From positions 248,001 through 312,000 of the forward strand of contig NZ_JAEUAT010000008.1 in NCBI RefSeq assembly GCF_019511525.1: a stretch of 64,000 nucleotides of DNA, in the 5' to 3' direction. The position numbers were made by a program, and so were the translations under genes. Positions 1 through 8,425 of this stretch are shown here, in pieces; position 1 is the stretch's first letter, and each line of letters begins with the position of its first letter. The stretch comes from Rhizobium cauense (GTDB taxonomy: Bacteria; Pseudomonadota; Alphaproteobacteria; Rhizobiales; Rhizobiaceae). The notes beneath the pieces were generated by a model that saw nothing but the letters and a program-made list of their open reading frames with translations, had not been told where the DNA came from and ran no database searches.

Positions 1-1155
1 CAGCGTCGATTTTCCTGCTCCGCTGGTGCCGACGAGCGCCAACTTTTCACCGGCCATCAGATCGAGATCGACGCAGTGAAGCACGGGCGTTTCCATGTGA
101 TAGCCGGCGCTCACCTTCTGCAGGCGAAACGCAAATCCGGGCTGCGACGCAACGTTGGGGTGTTGATCTTCATCAGCCGACAGACGAGGTGCAATGCGGC
201 GCGCGGCAAGAAGCGTGCGGCCAAGTTCCATCGCTCCGCGGCGGAGGGCGCCGAAAGGTTCGATCGCCGCGAAGGTGATCAGTACAGCAAGGGCGGCGAC
301 CGGCGGGCTGATGGTGCCCGCTTCCGCAAGCGCTGCGACGGCCAGAAGCGAACCGGCGAGCAGAGCGGTGGTTGTCAGGCCAAACCCGAATGTGACGCCG
401 GCTTCGATGCGGTTCAGGCGATCGTCGGCATTGGCGGCGTAGCTGTCTGCATCGGCAATTGCCACGCGTTGGGCAACGAGGCGTCCGGCCATCAGCAAAT
501 CCGTTTGTCCGGCGACGAGATCAATGGTGCGGGCGCGAATGGCCTCGATCCCGTAAGTTCGGCGGCGGGCATGTTTTATTGCCCGGCGCCCAGCAAGTAG
601 CGGGATGCCGAGACCTGCGACGAGCAGCGCGGTACCTGCAGCTAGCCCAAAGAACGGGTTCATAAGGCCAAGGGCCACGCAGGCCGCAAGTGCTGCGACA
701 ACGGCAACGGCTGCCGGAACCAGGACACGCAGGTATAGGGAATCGAGCGCATCGATGTCGCCGGTCAGCCGGAAGAGCAGGCGGGCTGGCCGGCGTGAGA
801 GCTCGCGTGCGGCGCCGGGTGCCGCCCATCCACGAAACAGGCGCTCGCGCAGGGCGGCGAGCACGCTCAGCGTTGCGTCATGAGTGGTCAACCGCTCTCC
901 GTAGCGCGAAGCCGTCCGACCGAGCGCGAGCAGGCGAATGCCTGCCGACGGCATGAAGACGTCGAAGGTCGCGACCGTTGCTGCCGAAAGTCCGGCGATG
1001 CCGGCTGCCGTGATGAACCAACCGGAGAGGCCGAGCAGGGCAATTCCTGCCGACACCGTGGTTGCGGAAAGGGCAGCACCGAGGAGCAGGCCACGACGGC
1101 GTTCCGCCAAGAAAAGCTTTACGATCGGCTTGAGGTTGGAAAGCGATGCACTCAT
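1..1155 (-). CDS. cydC: CydC, thiol/heme exporter subunit (3' part missing)
   Basis: Open frame from ATG at 1155 to the window edge, 385 codons, so the C-terminal part is missing. It encodes an ABC exporter half: a membrane region of about 320 residues followed by the start of the nucleotide-binding domain, cut just after the Walker A motif GTSGAGKSTL. The ATG overlaps the cydD stop as ATGA, so the two genes are translationally coupled. CydDC is the known heterodimeric inner-membrane exporter of cysteine and glutathione needed to assemble cytochrome bd. Order and coupling support cydC; cydAB would be expected beyond the left edge. The ABC-exporter class is certain; the CydC identity rests on pairing with cydD and the low-oxygen context. 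Confidence 0.85.
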   Translation of the reverse strand, partial: MSASLSNLKPIVKLFLAERRRGLLLGAALSATTVSAGIALLGLSGWFITAAGIAGLSAATVATFDVFMPSAGIRLLALGRTASRYGERLTTHDATLSVLAALRERLFRGWAAPGAARELSRRPARLLFRLTGDIDALDSLYLRVLVPAAVAVVAALAACVALGLMNPFFGLAAGTALLVAGLGIPLLAGRRAIKHARRRTYGIEAIRARTIDLVAGQTDLLMAGRLVAQRVAIADADSYAANADDRLNRIEAGVTFGFGLTTTALLAGSLLAVAALAEAGTISPPVAALAVLITFAAIEPFGALRRGAMELGRTLLAARRIAPRLSADEDQHPNVASQPGFAFRLQKVSAGYHMETPVLHCVDLDLMAGEKLALVGTSGAGKSTL

Positions 1156-2843
1156 TCGGCGGCCTCCCGCGCACTTTCGGGATCAAGGACGATCGTTCGA
1201 TCCATGCGGGCGGCGAGGCGTGGATCATGGGTTGCGACGACGAGCGTGCGCCCCTTGGCAAGCGCAAGCAGGCTTTCCGTGATCTCGTTTGCGGTCTCAG
1301 TGTCGAGGTGCGCTGTCGGCTCGTCAGCAAGCACAATAAAGGCTTCGGGATTGCAAGCGGCGCGGGCGATGGCGAGGCGCAGCGCTTCGCCGCCGGACAC
1401 ACCTATGCCACTGTCGCCAAGCGGACGGCGAGTATGGCTGCGGGCGAACCGCCTGAGCTTTGCGAGATCGAGGGCTTGTGCCACAGCTTGCGTGGAAACA
1501 CCCGGGCGGCCGAGCGAAATGTTGCCGGCAACAGTGCCCGCAAATATGTGCGGCTTCTGGCCAATCCAGGCGATGCCGGTTGCAACGCAAGGGTTTGCGG
1601 GCTGTCCGTCGATGGTGACGCTGCCAGTTTCGCAGGCTGCGTGGCCTGCGATCAGGGCAAGCAACGTCGACTTGCCCGAGCCGCTGGCGCCGAGCAATGC
1701 AACATGCTCGCCGGGATGGATGCTCAGATTGAAGTCGTCGATGGCGGCGTTGCTTTCCTTGCTGTAGTGGAAGCCGGCATTTTCGAGGCGAATGGCGCCA
1801 GCCGTTTCGTTTGCGGGAGAATCGGCAGCAACAGGCAATTGCAGGCCATCCGCGCTCAGCCCATCGATTGCATTTATCGCCGCTTCGCCGGCGGCGCGAT
1901 CATGCCAGACCGCCGAGAGTTCACGCAGTGGCTCGAAGAAAGCAGGCGCCAGCAGCAAGACGAAGAGACCGCTCGTCAGGTCGAGGCCGCTTGTCCAGGC
2001 GCCGAAACGGATTTCGCCAAGCAGGGAGAAACCGACGTAGACGGCAACCAGTGCGACGCCGAGCGCGGCGAAGAGTTCCAGAACGGCTGACGACAGGAAG
2101 GCGATCTTCAAGACGGCCATGGTGCGAGCTTTTAGCGACTCCGCGTCGGCTCTAAGCCTGGTCGCGGTCGCATCGACGGCGCCAAGCGAACGGATCGTCG
2201 CCATCCCGCGCAGGCGATCGAGCAGGAAGCCGTTGAGGCCTCCGGTCGCGGCCAGCTGCTTCTCGCTGGCTGCCTGCGCGCGCCAGCCGATCAGCGCCAT
2301 GAAGACGGGAATCAGCGGCATGGCAAAGAGGAGAATGAGAGCCGCGATCCAGGAGATCGGAAAGACGCAGGCAAGGATGACTGATGGCACGGCACTCGCC
2401 TTGAAGCGTGCCGGCTGAAAGCGCGAGAGATAGGGAGCGATCATTTCGGCCTGTTCGCCGATGATGCTTGCGGCTTCGCCGGAGCTCGGCCTTGTGCTGT
2501 CGATCGGCGAGCGCCGGGCGAGGGCTGCGATGGCAAGTTTTCGCCGCGCCGTCAGTTCGGCGCGGGCTGCGCGAAATGCCATGCGGCCGCCAGCCGCCTC
2601 GAGACAGCTTTTCGCTAGTCCGAGCAGCGCGATACAGACAGCAAGCCAGAAGATGTCGTTGAAGCCGCCACCGTCAGCGATACGGCCGACCGCGATGGCG
2701 AGAATTGCCGCCTGCGGAATCCAGAGGAGCGATGCGAGCGTCTGGACGGCTGCCGCTTTTCGAAGCCCGCCATGCCTGGGCACAGGTTTTTCCGGCTTGC
2801 CGAAAGCCTGCTTTCCATTTGCGTCTAAGTAAGCACTCCCCAT
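1152..2843 (-). CDS. cydD: CydD, thiol/heme exporter subunit
   Basis: 563-residue fused ABC exporter. The N-terminal half (about residues 30-320) carries several hydrophobic segments, and the C-terminal half is an ATPase with Walker A GASGSGKSTL, signature GVSGGEALRLAIARA and Walker B VLADEPTAHLD. The Q-loop region reads IAWIGQKPHIFAG, as in CydD. I chose ATG at 2843 because it lies 4 bp after the stop of the upstream regulator; an in-frame start at 2897 would run into that gene. With cydC it should form the inner-membrane CydDC exporter needed for cytochrome bd maturation. The gene is second in the minus-strand regulator-cydD-cydC unit and so probably falls under the FNR box at 3566. Confidence 0.9.
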   Translation of the reverse strand: MGSAYLDANGKQAFGKPEKPVPRHGGLRKAAAVQTLASLLWIPQAAILAIAVGRIADGGGFNDIFWLAVCIALLGLAKSCLEAAGGRMAFRAARAELTARRKLAIAALARRSPIDSTRPSSGEAASIIGEQAEMIAPYLSRFQPARFKASAVPSVILACVFPISWIAALILLFAMPLIPVFMALIGWRAQAASEKQLAATGGLNGFLLDRLRGMATIRSLGAVDATATRLRADAESLKARTMAVLKIAFLSSAVLELFAALGVALVAVYVGFSLLGEIRFGAWTSGLDLTSGLFVLLLAPAFFEPLRELSAVWHDRAAGEAAINAIDGLSADGLQLPVAADSPANETAGAIRLENAGFHYSKESNAAIDDFNLSIHPGEHVALLGASGSGKSTLLALIAGHAACETGSVTIDGQPANPCVATGIAWIGQKPHIFAGTVAGNISLGRPGVSTQAVAQALDLAKLRRFARSHTRRPLGDSGIGVSGGEALRLAIARAACNPEAFIVLADEPTAHLDTETANEITESLLALAKGRTLVVATHDPRLAARMDRTIVLDPESAREAAE

Positions 2844-2847
2844 AGCG

Positions 2848-3426
2848 CTAACTCTTGTTCGCAGGATTGGGCCGGCGGCTGCGGCCGAGCGAAACAACTC
2901 GGTCCTTGGCCTCCAACAGCTTCGTCACTTTCGCACCTAGAGAGAGTAACGTTGCAAGCCGCTCGGTTTCAAGTTGTTTTACGTCTTCATACCAATGCGT
3001 TAGCTGCTCGATCAGCGCGTGCATCTCGCTCATGCGCTCCTGGGCATGGCGTTCGGCTTCGCTTGCGGGGCGCTGCATCAGGATTTCGCGAAGGACCGAA
3101 AGAGTGGGATCGACCTCGCGCTTCTTGCGCTCTTCCGCCAATGTCCGCAGGATTTGCCAGACATCATCCGGCGTGGTGAAGAAGTCTCGCCGGTCATCCG
3201 GCTTGTGCTTGAGCAGGACAAGGTTCCAGGTCTGCAGTTCGCGCAGGCTCATCGAGACATTCGAACGGGAAATGCCGAGGGAATCGGCGATTTCTTCGGC
3301 GCAGAGCGGCGAAGGGGATACGTAGAGCAGCGCGTAGATCTGGCCGACCGTGCGGTTGATACCCCAGCGCGAGCCCATTTCACCAAAGTGCAGAACGAAG
3401 GATTGAACAAGCGGTGGGAGGTTCAT
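2848..3426 (-). CDS. GbsR/MarR family transcriptional regulator
   Basis: 192-residue winged-helix regulator. The HTH lies at about residues 35-80 (AEEIADSLGISRSNVSMSLREL), and a charged, helical C-terminus (about 100-180) probably mediates dimerisation. The GbsR branch of MarR proteins shows this layout. The Shine-Dalgarno candidate CGGAAAA precedes ATG at 3426. The gene leads the cydDC unit (4 bp to cydD), so it probably controls cytochrome bd assembly and its own expression. A perfect 20-bp palindrome at 3450-3469, only 24 bp before the start codon, is the obvious candidate operator. The effector is unknown; in the founding member GbsR it is choline, but nothing here points to choline. Confidence 0.82.
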   Translation of the reverse strand: MNLPPLVQSFVLHFGEMGSRWGINRTVGQIYALLYVSPSPLCAEEIADSLGISRSNVSMSLRELQTWNLVLLKHKPDDRRDFFTTPDDVWQILRTLAEERKKREVDPTLSVLREILMQRPASEAERHAQERMSEMHALIEQLTHWYEDVKQLETERLATLLSLGAKVTKLLEAKDRVVSLGRSRRPNPANKS

Positions 3427-3449
3427 CTTGGTTTTCCGTTATGTCTGTG

Positions 3450-3469
3450 ATTTCAGAAATTTCTGAAAT
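3450..3469. promoter_or_regulatory. Perfect 20-bp palindrome, candidate GbsR/MarR operator
   Basis: The sequence ATTTCAGAAATTTCTGAAAT equals its own reverse complement over all 20 bases and sits 24 bp upstream of the regulator start codon. Its size and symmetry fit a dimeric winged-helix protein. Autoregulation of the regulator-cydDC unit is inferred. Confidence 0.6.
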
Positions 3470-3565
3470 TACTATAACTGGGTCGGTTTGATGGGCAATC
3501 GGCAATCAAGGGCTGCGGCAATTTGGTGTCGCGGCGAGTCATAGGAAGATTCTCCGCGGCTAGAC

Positions 3566-3579
3566 TTGATCTGGATCAA
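3566..3579. promoter_or_regulatory. FNR box (anaerobox) upstream of regulator-cydDC
   Basis: TTGATCTGGATCAA is an exact match to the FNR/FixK consensus TTGAT-N4-ATCAA. It overlaps the hemN stop codon (3576-3578) and lies about 146 bp upstream of the GbsR/MarR start, so its likely target is the minus-strand regulator-cydD-cydC unit. Confidence 0.75.
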
Positions 3580-4922
3580 ACGGCTACGGAATGTTTGGCG
3601 TGTCCCTGATTGAGGTAACGGTCGAACTTTGCGGCGATTGCGCGCACGAAGGGACGGCCTTGCGGCGTGACTGCGAAGGTGTTGCCGTCGAACGTCGTCA
3701 GGTGGTCCTCGTTGAAGAGATGCGCCCGCATGGCATCGGTGCAGACCGCGTCGGCAGCGCGACCGAAGCGTGAGCGCAGATCGGTAACGGAGAAGGCGTA
3801 GCGGCACATCAGGTCCTCGATCGCGGACGCGGCGGCGCGGTCGCTCTCTGACAGCGCAAAGCCGCGGGCAACGGCCAGATGTCCATCAGAGATCGTCCGG
3901 CAATATTGTCCCGTCGCGGTGATGTTCTGCACGTAGCCTTGCGGCAGTTGGCCGATCGAGGAGGCACCAAAGCCGATCAGCGTATCGGCGTCGTCGGCGG
4001 TGTAGCCCTGGAAATTGCGTCGAAGCGTGCCGTCGGAGAGCTTCTGTGCCATGCAGTCGCCGGGCTTTGCGAAATGATCGATGCCAACGGGGAGATAGCC
4101 TGCGGCAACTATGGATTCGGCACCAATTGCTGCCATTTCGAAACGTTCGGCCGGACCCGCCAACGTCGCGGCATCGATCTGCGACTGATGCTTCTTCATC
4201 CAGGGAACATGGGCATACCCGAACATCGCAATCCGGTCGGGAGCCATCAACAGGCATTGCTCGATCGTCCGCAGCAGCATCGCCTTGTCCTGGTGCGGCA
4301 GGCCGTAGACAAGGTCGAGATTGATCGAGGCGACACCAAGGTCTCGCAGCGTCGTCACAACCTCAGCCGTCTCCGCGAAGCTTTGCGGGCGGTTGATGGC
4401 GGCCTGCACGATCGGTTCGAAGTCCTGCACGCCGACACTTGCCCGCGTGATCCCGAAGGATCTCCACGCCTGCAGGCGTTCGGCGTCCACATGCGTCGGG
4501 TCGATTTCGACGCTGATCTCGGCATTGTGAGCCACGTCGAAATGCCGATCCAACGTGTCGCGCAATCTCTGCAGATCTTGCGGGCTGACGATCGTCGGTG
4601 AACCGCCGCCGAAATGGATGGCACTGACCTTGCTCCTCGCCGGCAGGCTCTCGGCGACCAGCTCGATCTCCTTGTTGAGAGCCACGAGATAGGCAGCGAT
4701 CGGATCATAGCGACGCACCTGCTTGGTATGGCAGCCGCAGTAGAAGCAGAGCCGATCGCAGAACGGGATGTGCAGGTAGAGCGACAGCGATCCATCCGCC
4801 TGCTGGCCGAGCCATTCCCGATAGACGGCTTCGTCGACGCCGTCATGGAAGTGCGGAGCCGTTGGGTAGCTGGTGTAGCGTGGCACGGGAGCGGCGTAGC
4901 GGGCGATGAGTTCGGCGTTCAT
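3576..4922 (-). CDS. hemN: Oxygen-independent coproporphyrinogen III oxidase
   Basis: 448-residue radical SAM enzyme that decarboxylates coproporphyrinogen III to protoporphyrinogen IX without oxygen, the heme-synthesis step needed under low oxygen. The cluster motif is C55-x3-C59-x2-C62-x-C64 in HIPFCDRLCFYCGC, followed by the glycine-rich HFGGGSPT. The N-terminus RYTSYPTAPHF is characteristic of HemN and distinguishes it from HemW-like relatives. Start ATG at 4922 is preceded by AAAGGA at good spacing; a start 24 bases upstream lacks this. The gene diverges from fnrN across 118 bp holding a perfect FNR box at 4970, so FnrN control is very likely. Confidence 0.95.
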   Translation of the reverse strand: MNAELIARYAAPVPRYTSYPTAPHFHDGVDEAVYREWLGQQADGSLSLYLHIPFCDRLCFYCGCHTKQVRRYDPIAAYLVALNKEIELVAESLPARSKVSAIHFGGGSPTIVSPQDLQRLRDTLDRHFDVAHNAEISVEIDPTHVDAERLQAWRSFGITRASVGVQDFEPIVQAAINRPQSFAETAEVVTTLRDLGVASINLDLVYGLPHQDKAMLLRTIEQCLLMAPDRIAMFGYAHVPWMKKHQSQIDAATLAGPAERFEMAAIGAESIVAAGYLPVGIDHFAKPGDCMAQKLSDGTLRRNFQGYTADDADTLIGFGASSIGQLPQGYVQNITATGQYCRTISDGHLAVARGFALSESDRAAASAIEDLMCRYAFSVTDLRSRFGRAADAVCTDAMRAHLFNEDHLTTFDGNTFAVTPQGRPFVRAIAAKFDRYLNQGHAKHSVAV

Positions 4923-4969
4923 GGCGTGTCCTTTTGGGGAAGCCATAACCGGCCCCGAACGGCGACACT

Positions 4970-4983
4970 TTGATCTCGATCAA
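4970..4983. promoter_or_regulatory. FNR box in the hemN-fnrN divergent promoter
   Basis: TTGATCTCGATCAA matches TTGAT-N4-ATCAA exactly. It lies 47 bp upstream of the hemN start and 57 bp upstream of the fnrN start, placed to serve both directions. Rhizobial fnrN genes are known to be autoregulated through anaeroboxes. Confidence 0.85.
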
Positions 4984-5040
4984 GAAAATGCTGTTCTCCC
5001 GCTGTGGCTGTAGTCTATGCTTTTGCGCGGAGCTGATTTG

Positions 5041-5757
5041 ATGCGCAAAGACATACATAATTCAAACATACCAGTACGTTGCATGAGTTGTGAGGTTCGT
5101 CACAAGGGCATGTGCGGCGCGCTCAGCGCCGACGAATTGCTGGCGCTGTCAGCGCATACGCGCCTGGTCAATCACGAATCCGGCGATGAGCTTGCCGGCG
5201 AGAAGATGCCGGCCGAATCCTATGCCACTGTCATTCGTGGCGTCGTGAAGCTCACCAAGACGCTGGAAGACGGCCGCCAGCAGATCGTCGGCCTGCAGTT
5301 CGCGCCGGATCTTCTTGGCCGGCTGAATGCGGATGAGAATGCCGTGTCGGTGGAGGCAGCTTCCGACGTCAACCTCTGTCGCATCCCGAAGGCCGCGCTG
5401 GAGCGCATGGTCAAGAGCAACCCTGCGCTCGCCGAACGGCTGATGGCGCAGACGCTGCGCGAGCTGGATGAAGCGCGCGACTGGATGGTGACGCTCGGGC
5501 GCAAGACGGCGGCGGAAAAGGTTGCGAGCTTCCTGCTCCTGATTGCGACGCATCTCGATCCCGAGGCCGTCGGCGAAAAGCGCCAGTTCGATCTGCCGCT
5601 GTCGCGAGCCGACATTGCAGACTTCCTGGGGCTGACGATCGAGACGGTTTCCCGCCAGATGTCGAAACTGAAAGCCGATGGTGTGATCTCGATCGTTGCC
5701 AACCGGCATATCGAGGTCCCGAAGGTCTCGAAGCTCAAGGCCTGCTGCGGCTCCTGA
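5041..5757 (+). CDS. fnrN: FnrN, oxygen-sensing Crp/Fnr-family regulator
   Basis: 238-residue Crp/Fnr regulator with the N-terminal iron-sulfur cysteines C14-x2-C17-x7-C25 and a fourth, C113 (NLCRIPK), the pattern of oxygen-labile FNR proteins and absent from FixK. A cyclic-nucleotide-binding-like beta barrel spans about residues 25-140. The HTH at about 188-212 has E201, S204 and R205, which read TTGAT half-sites. I chose ATG at 5041 because GGAG lies 8 bp before it; a start at 5017 lacks such a site. It should activate hemN, itself and probably cydDC when oxygen falls; rhizobial FnrN also activates fixNOQP-type oxidase genes, which are not in this window. Confidence 0.92.
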   Translation: MRKDIHNSNIPVRCMSCEVRHKGMCGALSADELLALSAHTRLVNHESGDELAGEKMPAESYATVIRGVVKLTKTLEDGRQQIVGLQFAPDLLGRLNADENAVSVEAASDVNLCRIPKAALERMVKSNPALAERLMAQTLRELDEARDWMVTLGRKTAAEKVASFLLLIATHLDPEAVGEKRQFDLPLSRADIADFLGLTIETVSRQMSKLKADGVISIVANRHIEVPKVSKLKACCGS

Positions 5758-5849
5758 TGGTGCCTGTGCGGCATTCTTCAATGCATGTTGCCGAGGAAGG
5801 CCATTCCATGCAGGAGTGAGGGTTCACTTTCATTCGAGAAGAGAGTTGC

Positions 5850-7010
5850 ATGTCTGCCTTCGCCAATCCGCTCGTTTCCCGCCTGTCTCCGCCACCCATT
5901 CCCTCGGTTCTTGCCTGGGCTCGAGAATACAGGGGCGGCAAGGGGCCGCTGGTCGATCTCTCGCAGGCCGTACCCGGCTATCCAGCGCATCCCGAGATGC
6001 TGCGGCTGCTTGGCGAGGCGGCATCGTCGCCGAAGACGACGGGCTACGGTCCGATCGAGGGCGAGGCCGTGCTGAGAGACGCTTATGCCCGGCATATGTC
6101 GGAGGTCTATGGGGCGTCCGTTTCCGCAGGCAACATCCACATAACCGCGGGCTGCAACCAGGCATTCATGTCGGCGGCAATCGCGCTCGCCGGGTCAGGT
6201 GATACGGTTGCGCTGACCAATCCGTTTTACTTCAATCAGGAGACGACGCTGTCGATGCTTGGCATCAAGCGGGTTCTGGTCGAATGCGACGCGGAGAACG
6301 GCTTTCTGCCGGAGGTTCAATCGGCCGAGAAGGCGCTGCAGGGCGGCGCCAAGGTGCTCGCGGTGGTGACGCCGAACAATCCGACTGGCGCGGTCTATCC
6401 GCCCGAATTGCTGCTTGAGCTGTTCAGCCTCTGCCGCAAGCATGGGGCGTGGCTGATCGTCGACGAGACCTACCGCGACTTCCTTCCTGATGGTTACGGT
6501 GCTCCGCATCCGCTGCTGACGATTCCGGGCTGGGAAGACACGCTGATCCTGCTCTACAGCTTCTCGAAATCCTTCTGCATTCCGGGCCATCGCCTTGGTG
6601 CGATCACGGCTGGCGCCAACGTCGTTGCCGAGATCGCCAAGGTCATGGACAACATGCAGATCTGCGCGCCACGCGCAGCCCAGGTCGCCGTTGCCGCGGC
6701 GATGCCGATCCTTGTCGACTGGCAGGCGGAAAACCGCCTGGAGATCGCGCGCCGTGCGGATGCATTGCGGGCGGTGATATCAGGGTTGCCCGGCTGGGAG
6801 ATCGGTGCGCTTGGCGCCTATTTCGCGTTCATCCGCCATCCGTTCGCGGAGCTCAGCTCAGCCGCTGTCGCAGAGCGTCTGGCGAAGGAGGCCGGTGTCG
6901 TGTGCCTGCCGGGAAGCTATTTCGGGGAAGGTCAGGAGCATTATCTCAGGCTCGCCTTTGCCAATGCCGACGCTGCTTCGATCAGCCTGCTGGCGGATCG
7001 TCTTCGGTAG
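5850..7010 (+). CDS. Class I/II pyridoxal-phosphate aminotransferase
   Basis: 386-residue fold-type I PLP enzyme. The Schiff-base lysine is K240 in YSFSKSFCIPGHRLGA, the cofactor aspartate is in IVDETYRDF, and the substrate/cofactor asparagine is in VTPNNPTGAVYP, all in the normal order. The RBS GAGAAGAGAG precedes ATG at 5850. It should be a cytoplasmic transaminase; the amino donor cannot be told from sequence, and the neighbours (fnrN upstream, terminator downstream) suggest no pathway. It appears to be monocistronic, ending just before the hairpin at 7022. Confidence 0.85.
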   Translation: MSAFANPLVSRLSPPPIPSVLAWAREYRGGKGPLVDLSQAVPGYPAHPEMLRLLGEAASSPKTTGYGPIEGEAVLRDAYARHMSEVYGASVSAGNIHITAGCNQAFMSAAIALAGSGDTVALTNPFYFNQETTLSMLGIKRVLVECDAENGFLPEVQSAEKALQGGAKVLAVVTPNNPTGAVYPPELLLELFSLCRKHGAWLIVDETYRDFLPDGYGAPHPLLTIPGWEDTLILLYSFSKSFCIPGHRLGAITAGANVVAEIAKVMDNMQICAPRAAQVAVAAAMPILVDWQAENRLEIARRADALRAVISGLPGWEIGALGAYFAFIRHPFAELSSAAVAERLAKEAGVVCLPGSYFGEGQEHYLRLAFANADAASISLLADRLR

Positions 7011-7021
7011 TTTGAAATTAT

Positions 7022-7043
7022 AAAGGCCCGCGTTAGCGGGCCT
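7022..7043. terminator. GC-rich hairpin after the aminotransferase
   Basis: AGGCCCGC and GCGGGCCT pair around the loop GTTA. The plus strand has no T-run after it, but the minus strand reads into TTTATAATTT, so it could end transcription from the right. It is nearly identical to the hairpin at 7261. Confidence 0.6.
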
Positions 7044-7052
7044 CGGACTACT

Positions 7053-7220
7053 GACAAACCTCTTGTTGTTTGAGATCCTTAGCTTCTCTGTCATTCCGGC
7101 CTTGAGCCGGAATTCAGCTCGCCGCGCGTCTGCGCGGCAAAAGAGTCTTTCGCGATCAAGGACTTGATCGCGCTGGATAACGGCACGAGGCCGATATGAC
7201 GGCGATGGGTATTTCGCCCT
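7053..7220. repeat. RIME-like dispersed intergenic repeat, copy A
   Basis: About 168 bp that recur with roughly 80% identity by eye at 42298-42461. Landmarks shared in order are GACAAACCTC, a palindrome around TTCCGGCCTTG-GCCGGAAT, TCTTTCGCGATCAAGGACTT, a GC-rich CGCGCTGGAT and GGCACGAGGCCG-TATGACG. The internal inverted repeats resemble the Rhizobium-specific intergenic mosaic elements (RIME) known from rhizobia. No open frame or transposase is present. Confidence 0.75.
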
Positions 7221-7260
7221 TCCAGAAAATCAATCGAGTTGACGGCTTTATCGGCGGTCT

Positions 7261-7284
7261 AAAGGCCCGCATGAGCGGGCCTTT
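7261..7284. terminator. Bidirectional rho-independent terminator
   Basis: AAAGGCCCGC and GCGGGCCTTT form a 10-bp stem around the loop ATGA, followed by TATTCTTTCT on plus and preceded by T-rich minus-strand sequence. It sits 23 bp beyond the thuB stop and should end the thu operon. Confidence 0.75.
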
Positions 7285-7307
7285 ATTCTTTCTGACTGGT
7301 ACTCGTA

Positions 7308-8414
7308 TCAGACCACGATGGTCAGCGGCGGTATCCGCTTGTCTGCCGGGCTATCCTGTTCGGAGGCCTCCAGCAGATTGAGCTCCCGCCGCTCTTTCTC
7401 CGACACGATCGCAAGGTCGAGGACCTTCTGCAGGTTTGCGGCGTGACGGAAGGTCGGGTCGTCCTGCTTGCCGGTACGGACGGCTTCGGCAAAGCGCTGG
7501 TAGTTCGTCAGCACAGCCGGGACCTCGATGTCGCGCCAGGTGGCGGTCTCGATATCCTCTCCGAAGCAGCCGCGCAGCTCGGAACCATCAGGGCGATGGA
7601 TGACCTCGAGGCTGCCCTTTTCGCCATAGATGCGAAGCTTCAGTTCGTTGAGATGGCCGGTCGCCCAGCGGGTCGCATGGATGACGCCGAGCGCACCGTT
7701 GGTGAAATCCACCGACATGGTGAAGCTGTCGTTGGCATCGAGCAGATATTCGCCGATCTGGCCGCCGGGAGCCTTGTTGAAGGTCTTCAGGCGGGCAAAG
7801 ACGTGGTCGATATCTGTCGCCGCGCCGTAAGCGGCGAAGTCGAGGATGTGGATGCCGACGTCGCCGAGCACGCCGTTCGAGCCGTGACCGGTCGACAGGC
7901 GCCACAGCCAGCGCGATTCCGTGCGCCAGTCACCCCAGGCGCGCGAGACCAGCCAGCTCTGCAGGTAGGAGGCCTCGACGTGGCGGATGGTGCCGAGCTC
8001 ACCAGCCAGCACCATTTCGCGGGCGCGCTGCAGAGGCGCGACGTTGCGATAAGTGAGGTTGACCATATTGATGACGCCGGCAGCTTCCGCTGCCTCCGTC
8101 ATCTCCAACGCGTGGTCGTAGTGCTCGGCCAGCGGCTTTTCGCAGAAGACATGCTTGCCAGCTGCGATCAGCGCAAGACTGGTCGCGTGGTGGATGCGAT
8201 CCGGCGTGACGTTGGTCGCCGCGTCGAATTCACCCCATGCGATCGCTTCTTCGAGGGAGAGGAAGCGATTCTGGATATGGAAGTGATCGGCAAATTCGGC
8301 AAGGCGCGCCGGATCAGTATCGACGGCGCCGACAACCTCCACGCCATCAATGGCGAGGAAGTTGGCAACCTGGTTTCTGGCCATCGAGCCGGTACCAAGA
8401 ACGAGTAGACGCAT
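7308..8414 (-). CDS. thuB: ThuB, Gfo/Idh/MocA-family disaccharide dehydrogenase
   Basis: 368-residue NAD(P)-dependent oxidoreductase. The Rossmann motif is at the N-terminus (VLGTGSMARNQVANF) and the family EKP motif is in VFCEKPLAEH at about residue 95. It is the last gene of thuEFGKAB, 11 bp after thuA, with GAGGAG before the ATG. In S. meliloti and Agrobacterium ThuA and ThuB act on imported trehalose and related disaccharides and are reported to make 3-keto derivatives; that role is transferred here from operon identity. The terminator at 7261 lies just beyond its stop. Confidence 0.9.
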   Translation of the reverse strand: MRLLVLGTGSMARNQVANFLAIDGVEVVGAVDTDPARLAEFADHFHIQNRFLSLEEAIAWGEFDAATNVTPDRIHHATSLALIAAGKHVFCEKPLAEHYDHALEMTEAAEAAGVINMVNLTYRNVAPLQRAREMVLAGELGTIRHVEASYLQSWLVSRAWGDWRTESRWLWRLSTGHGSNGVLGDVGIHILDFAAYGAATDIDHVFARLKTFNKAPGGQIGEYLLDANDSFTMSVDFTNGALGVIHATRWATGHLNELKLRIYGEKGSLEVIHRPDGSELRGCFGEDIETATWRDIEVPAVLTNYQRFAEAVRTGKQDDPTFRHAANLQKVLDLAIVSEKERRELNLLEASEQDSPADKRIPPLTIVV

Positions 8415-8425
8415 GTGTGTGCTCC

